In this document: piece after piece, positions 62,746-64,000 of the stretch
How the letters are laid out: each line of letters starts with the position of its first letter
How positions within the stretch are numbered: the stretch's first letter is position 1
Source: Streptomyces sp. R21
GTDB taxonomy: Bacteria; Actinomycetota; Actinomycetes; Streptomycetales; Streptomycetaceae
Direction: 5' to 3'
DNA: 64,000 bases
Assembly (NCBI RefSeq): GCF_041051975.1
Contig: NZ_CP163435.1
Location: 7,171,001-7,235,000, forward strand
Made by a program: the position numbers and the translations under genes
Notes under the pieces: generated by a model
Seen by the model: only the letters and a program-made list of their open reading frames with translations
The model's database searches: none
Told to the model about the DNA's origin: nothing

Positions 62746-64000
62746 ATGAGCGACGCGCAGGAATTCGAGTCGGACGAGGGGCTGGAGGTTCTCCTCGGCT
62801 TTCTGCGGGACGCGCGCGGATTCGACTTCACCGGCTACAAGAGGTCCACGCTGGGACGGCGCATCCGTAAACGCATGGCGGAGGTGGGCGCACGCTCGTA
62901 CGCCGACTACCGAGACCGTCTGGAGACCGACTCCGGCGAGTTCAACACGCTGTTCAACACCATCCTGATCAACGTCACCGCCCTCTTCCGCGACCCCGAC
63001 GCCTGGACCTTCCTGCAGCGCGAGGTGGTGCCCGAGATCATCGCGCAGCGGGAGCCCGACGAGGAGATCCGGGTGTGGAGCGCGGGCTGCTCCAGCGGCG
63101 AGGAGGCGTACTCGCTGGCGATCATGTTCGCGGAGGCGCTCGGCATCGACGAGGCCGTGCACCGCGTCAAGATCTACGGCACGGACGTCGATGAGGAGGC
63201 CCTCAAGGAGGCCCGCTCCGGCCTGTACCCGGCCAAGGTCCTCGAAGCGCTCGCCCCGGAACTGCGTGACAAGTACTTCGAGCAGAACGGCAACCGGTTC
63301 GGCTTCCGCTCCGATCTGCGCCGCCGGGTCATCTTCGGCCGCCACGACATCACCCGCGACGCCCCGATCTCCCGGCTCGACCTGCTGGTGTGCCGCAACA
63401 CGCTGATGTACTTCAACGTCGAGGCGCAGACCCAGATCGTCGACCGCTTCCACTTCGCACTGCGTGAGGGCCGCTTCCTCTTCCTCGGCAAGGCCGAGAT
63501 GCTCCTCAACGACGCCGAGCGGTTCGACGTGGTCAGCATGGGGCAACGGGTCTTCCGGCGGCGGCCCGGCGGCGGCACACCGCCCTACCAGCCGACCACC
63601 GTGAAGATCAGAGGCGGCAGCGGAGCCGAACTGCAGACCGCGGCCCGCGCCCGGCAGCTGCGCGACCTGATCCTCGACGCGGTACCCAGCCCCACGGTCT
63701 CCGTCGACGCCGAGGGGCTCGTCATCCTCGTCAACAGCGCCGCCCGGGTCCAGTTCGGCCTCACCAACAACGACGTGGGCCGGCCCTTCCAGGACCTGGA
63801 GATCTCCTACCGGCCCGTGGAACTGCGCTCGCTGATCGAGCAGGCCACGCACGAGCGCCGCACCCTGCGCATCAACGGCGCCGAACGGCGCGTCGGCGAG
63901 GAGACCCAGTTCCTCGACGTCCTCATCCAGCCACTCGTCGGCGCCAACAGTCTGGCCGCCGCCACCAGCATCACGTTCACCGACGTCACCGTCCCGACCA
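62746..64000 (+). CDS. CheR-type methyltransferase with PAS domain (truncated by the window end)
   Basis: 418 codons are seen and the stop lies beyond 64000. The N-terminal CheR helical domain (about 5-75) has FDFTGYKRSTLGRRIRKRM. The SAM-methyltransferase (about 85-290) has VWSAGCSSGEEAYSLAIMF, the acidic IYGTDVDEEAL and the CRNTLMYFN motif where CheR has RNVLIYF. A PAS-like domain (about 305-418) begins AVPSPTVSVDAEGLVILVNSAARVQFGL. Proteins of this type usually continue with more PAS and a kinase or phosphatase output. ATG 62746 has GAGG 6 bases upstream. It is paired with the CheB-like gene. Confidence 0.9.
   Translation, partial: MSDAQEFESDEGLEVLLGFLRDARGFDFTGYKRSTLGRRIRKRMAEVGARSYADYRDRLETDSGEFNTLFNTILINVTALFRDPDAWTFLQREVVPEIIAQREPDEEIRVWSAGCSSGEEAYSLAIMFAEALGIDEAVHRVKIYGTDVDEEALKEARSGLYPAKVLEALAPELRDKYFEQNGNRFGFRSDLRRRVIFGRHDITRDAPISRLDLLVCRNTLMYFNVEAQTQIVDRFHFALREGRFLFLGKAEMLLNDAERFDVVSMGQRVFRRRPGGGTPPYQPTTVKIRGGSGAELQTAARARQLRDLILDAVPSPTVSVDAEGLVILVNSAARVQFGLTNNDVGRPFQDLEISYRPVELRSLIEQATHERRTLRINGAERRVGEETQFLDVLIQPLVGANSLAAATSITFTDVTVPT

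Noticed and set aside
62130..64000. Flagellar chemotaxis locus
   Set aside because: No receptor, CheA, CheW, CheY or flagellar genes are present and Streptomyces is not motile; the genes are more likely a stand-alone methylation signalling pair.

Overview
The window is very high-GC actinobacterial chromosome and is almost certainly Streptomyces. The signs are strong third-position GC in every gene, frequent GTG and TTG starts, AGGAG-type ribosome sites, many Sec/Tat lipoproteins, and the family set: GlnA2, GlnE and GlnII, malEFG with no ATPase gene, the MalR repressor, an amylopullulanase, ECF sigma factors and SpoIIE-type phosphatases. Gene content and order from glnA2 through glnE and the maltose cluster to the eukaryotic-type glnII match what I remember of the central S. 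coelicolor chromosome. I see no rRNA, tRNA, CRISPR array, complete insertion sequence or prophage. The window is ordinary core or near-core chromosome.

Layout. 1-7.4 kb holds a copper-type multicopper oxidase, a DUF6153 membrane protein, a secreted S53 protease, an ECF sigma factor with a coupled membrane partner, and a DUF3105/DUF305 pair. 7.7-11.6 kb holds glnA2 and then an ECF41 sigma factor next to an FAD oxidoreductase. 11.7-17.2 kb is a minus-strand block with an FG-GAP secreted protein, a phosphoesterase/MFS/beta-propeller operon and a VOC protein. 17.3-23.3 kb holds glnE, an EamA exporter divergent from a LysR regulator, and a PAP2 enzyme. 23.4-39.2 kb is the starch/maltose regulon: malE, malF, malG, aglA and malR on the minus strand, a short secreted alpha-amylase, a long alpha-amylase with two starch-binding domains, and an 1803-residue amylopullulanase. 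Secreted enzymes cut starch and branched dextrin, MalEFG imports maltodextrin, AglA hydrolyses it in the cytoplasm, and MalR represses the set through CTTGC/GCAAG repeats that overlap near-identical promoters.

39.2-64 kb holds a receiver-PP2C phosphatase, a CHMI tautomerase, an operon of diiron-like protein, ferredoxin reductase and TetR, a sigma-like/membrane fusion protein, a TPR protein, a lipoprotein, a DUF1996 secreted protein, a two-component system, an epimerase, an orphan winged-helix regulator preceded by a possible leader peptide, a DUF6891-like protein, glnII with a GlnR box, a MarR/hydrolase pair, a small secreted protein, an ArsC-like reductase, a small conserved protein, an HTH_42 protein, a DUF2252 protein, and a CheB/CheR-PAS pair cut by the window end.

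The most unusual signals are non-coding. A 45-bp structured repeat sits in frame inside two unrelated genes in opposite orientation, with base changes that preserve a stem. Two copies of a larger inverted-repeat element share a core, and one of them forms the C-terminal codons of a transporter.
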